This document shows positions 5,914-6,014 of a stretch of 6,014 nt of DNA, piece by piece. Every line of letters starts with the position of its first letter. Position 1 is the stretch's first letter. The DNA comes from Clostridiaceae bacterium (GTDB taxonomy: Bacteria > Bacillota > Clostridia > Oscillospirales > Acutalibacteraceae), in assembly GCA_904502215.1 (NCBI GenBank), contig CAJGDQ010000065.1, positions 1 to 6,014 on the forward strand, given 5' to 3'. The notes beneath the pieces are model-generated. The model ran no database searches. It saw nothing but the letters and a program-made list of their open reading frames with translations, and had not been told where the DNA came from. Made by a program: the position numbers and the translations under genes.

Positions 5914-5989
5914 CGATATATTGCTGTGCAATTCGATATTTTTTCCTGATGGAAAAATCGATATATTCACCTATTGGTAAATTCGATAT
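5913..5989. repeat. Array of three hairpins spaced by four TCGATAT heptamers
   Basis: TCGATAT occurs identically at 5913-5919, 5933-5939, 5958-5964 and 5983-5989. Between copies lie three different inverted repeats. The first is ATTGC/GCAAT (5920-5932, loop TGT). The second is TTTTTCC/GGAAAAA (5940-5957, loop TGAT). The third is ATTCACC/GGTAAAT (5965-5982, loop TATT), with a single C/A mismatch that becomes a G-U wobble in a - strand transcript. Bases 5990-6014 continue with ATATAAATCC and run off the window. The structure looks like an interspersed repeat family in which arm sequences vary and the heptamer is kept. I recall similar TCGATAT-bounded hairpin strings from other Clostridia, but cannot verify this here. 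Confidence 0.75.
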
Positions 5990-6014
5990 GATATAAATCC
6001 TTTCACGCCCGCAG

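Noticed and set aside
5746..5970. 74-codon frame on the - strand running through the repeat element into spoIIIAA
   Set aside because: It is translated from hairpin repeats and the spoIIIAA leader, contains the spoIIIAA ribosome binding site and has no protein-like features.
5913..5989. CRISPR-like array because of evenly spaced identical repeats
   Set aside because: The repeats are only 7 bases and the intervening 13-18 bases are themselves palindromic. No cas genes are present.

Overview
The window reads as chromosome of a spore-forming, low-GC Firmicute of the Clostridia. The evidence is a complete spoIIIA sporulation operon, an Asp23/Gls24-family gene directly downstream of it, and a thiamine ECF transporter subunit under a TPP riboswitch. 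I cannot name the species. Gut Clostridia of the Oscillospiraceae/Lachnospiraceae type are a reasonable guess, but that is inference.

Left part, + strand (1-752). The window opens inside a TPP riboswitch whose 5' half lies outside. A GC-rich terminator-like hairpin and a second hairpin overlapping its U-tract follow. Next comes thiT, the substrate-binding membrane subunit of an energy-coupling-factor thiamine transporter. A 15-bp hairpin right after the thiT stop separates it from the convergent genes and should work in both directions.

Central and right part, - strand (754-5743). Reading leftwards from 5743 are spoIIIAA, AB, AC, AD, AE, AF, AG and AH, all intact and in the canonical order. 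Most junctions overlap by 4 to 13 bases and the others are separated by 2 to 8 bases. SpoIIIAA is the cytoplasmic ATPase. AB to AE are small or polytopic membrane proteins. AF, AG and AH carry secretion-system-like domains facing the space between mother cell and forespore. Together they build the mother-cell half of the SpoIIIA-SpoIIQ channel that supports forespore development. An asp23/yqhY-type gene follows 72 bases after spoIIIAH and has its own good vegetative promoter (extended -10), so it need not depend on sporulation control.

Right edge (5744-6014). This stretch is non-coding. It holds a 22-bp perfect palindrome and, immediately beside it, an array of three small hairpins separated by four identical copies of the heptamer TCGATAT. 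This looks like an interspersed, RNA-folding repeat element that continues to or past the window edge. It is the least explained part of the window. I did not find a convincing sigma-E promoter for spoIIIA between this element and spoIIIAA.

No wholly new gene system is evident. The unusual material is the hairpin-heptamer element and the layered hairpins of the thiT leader.
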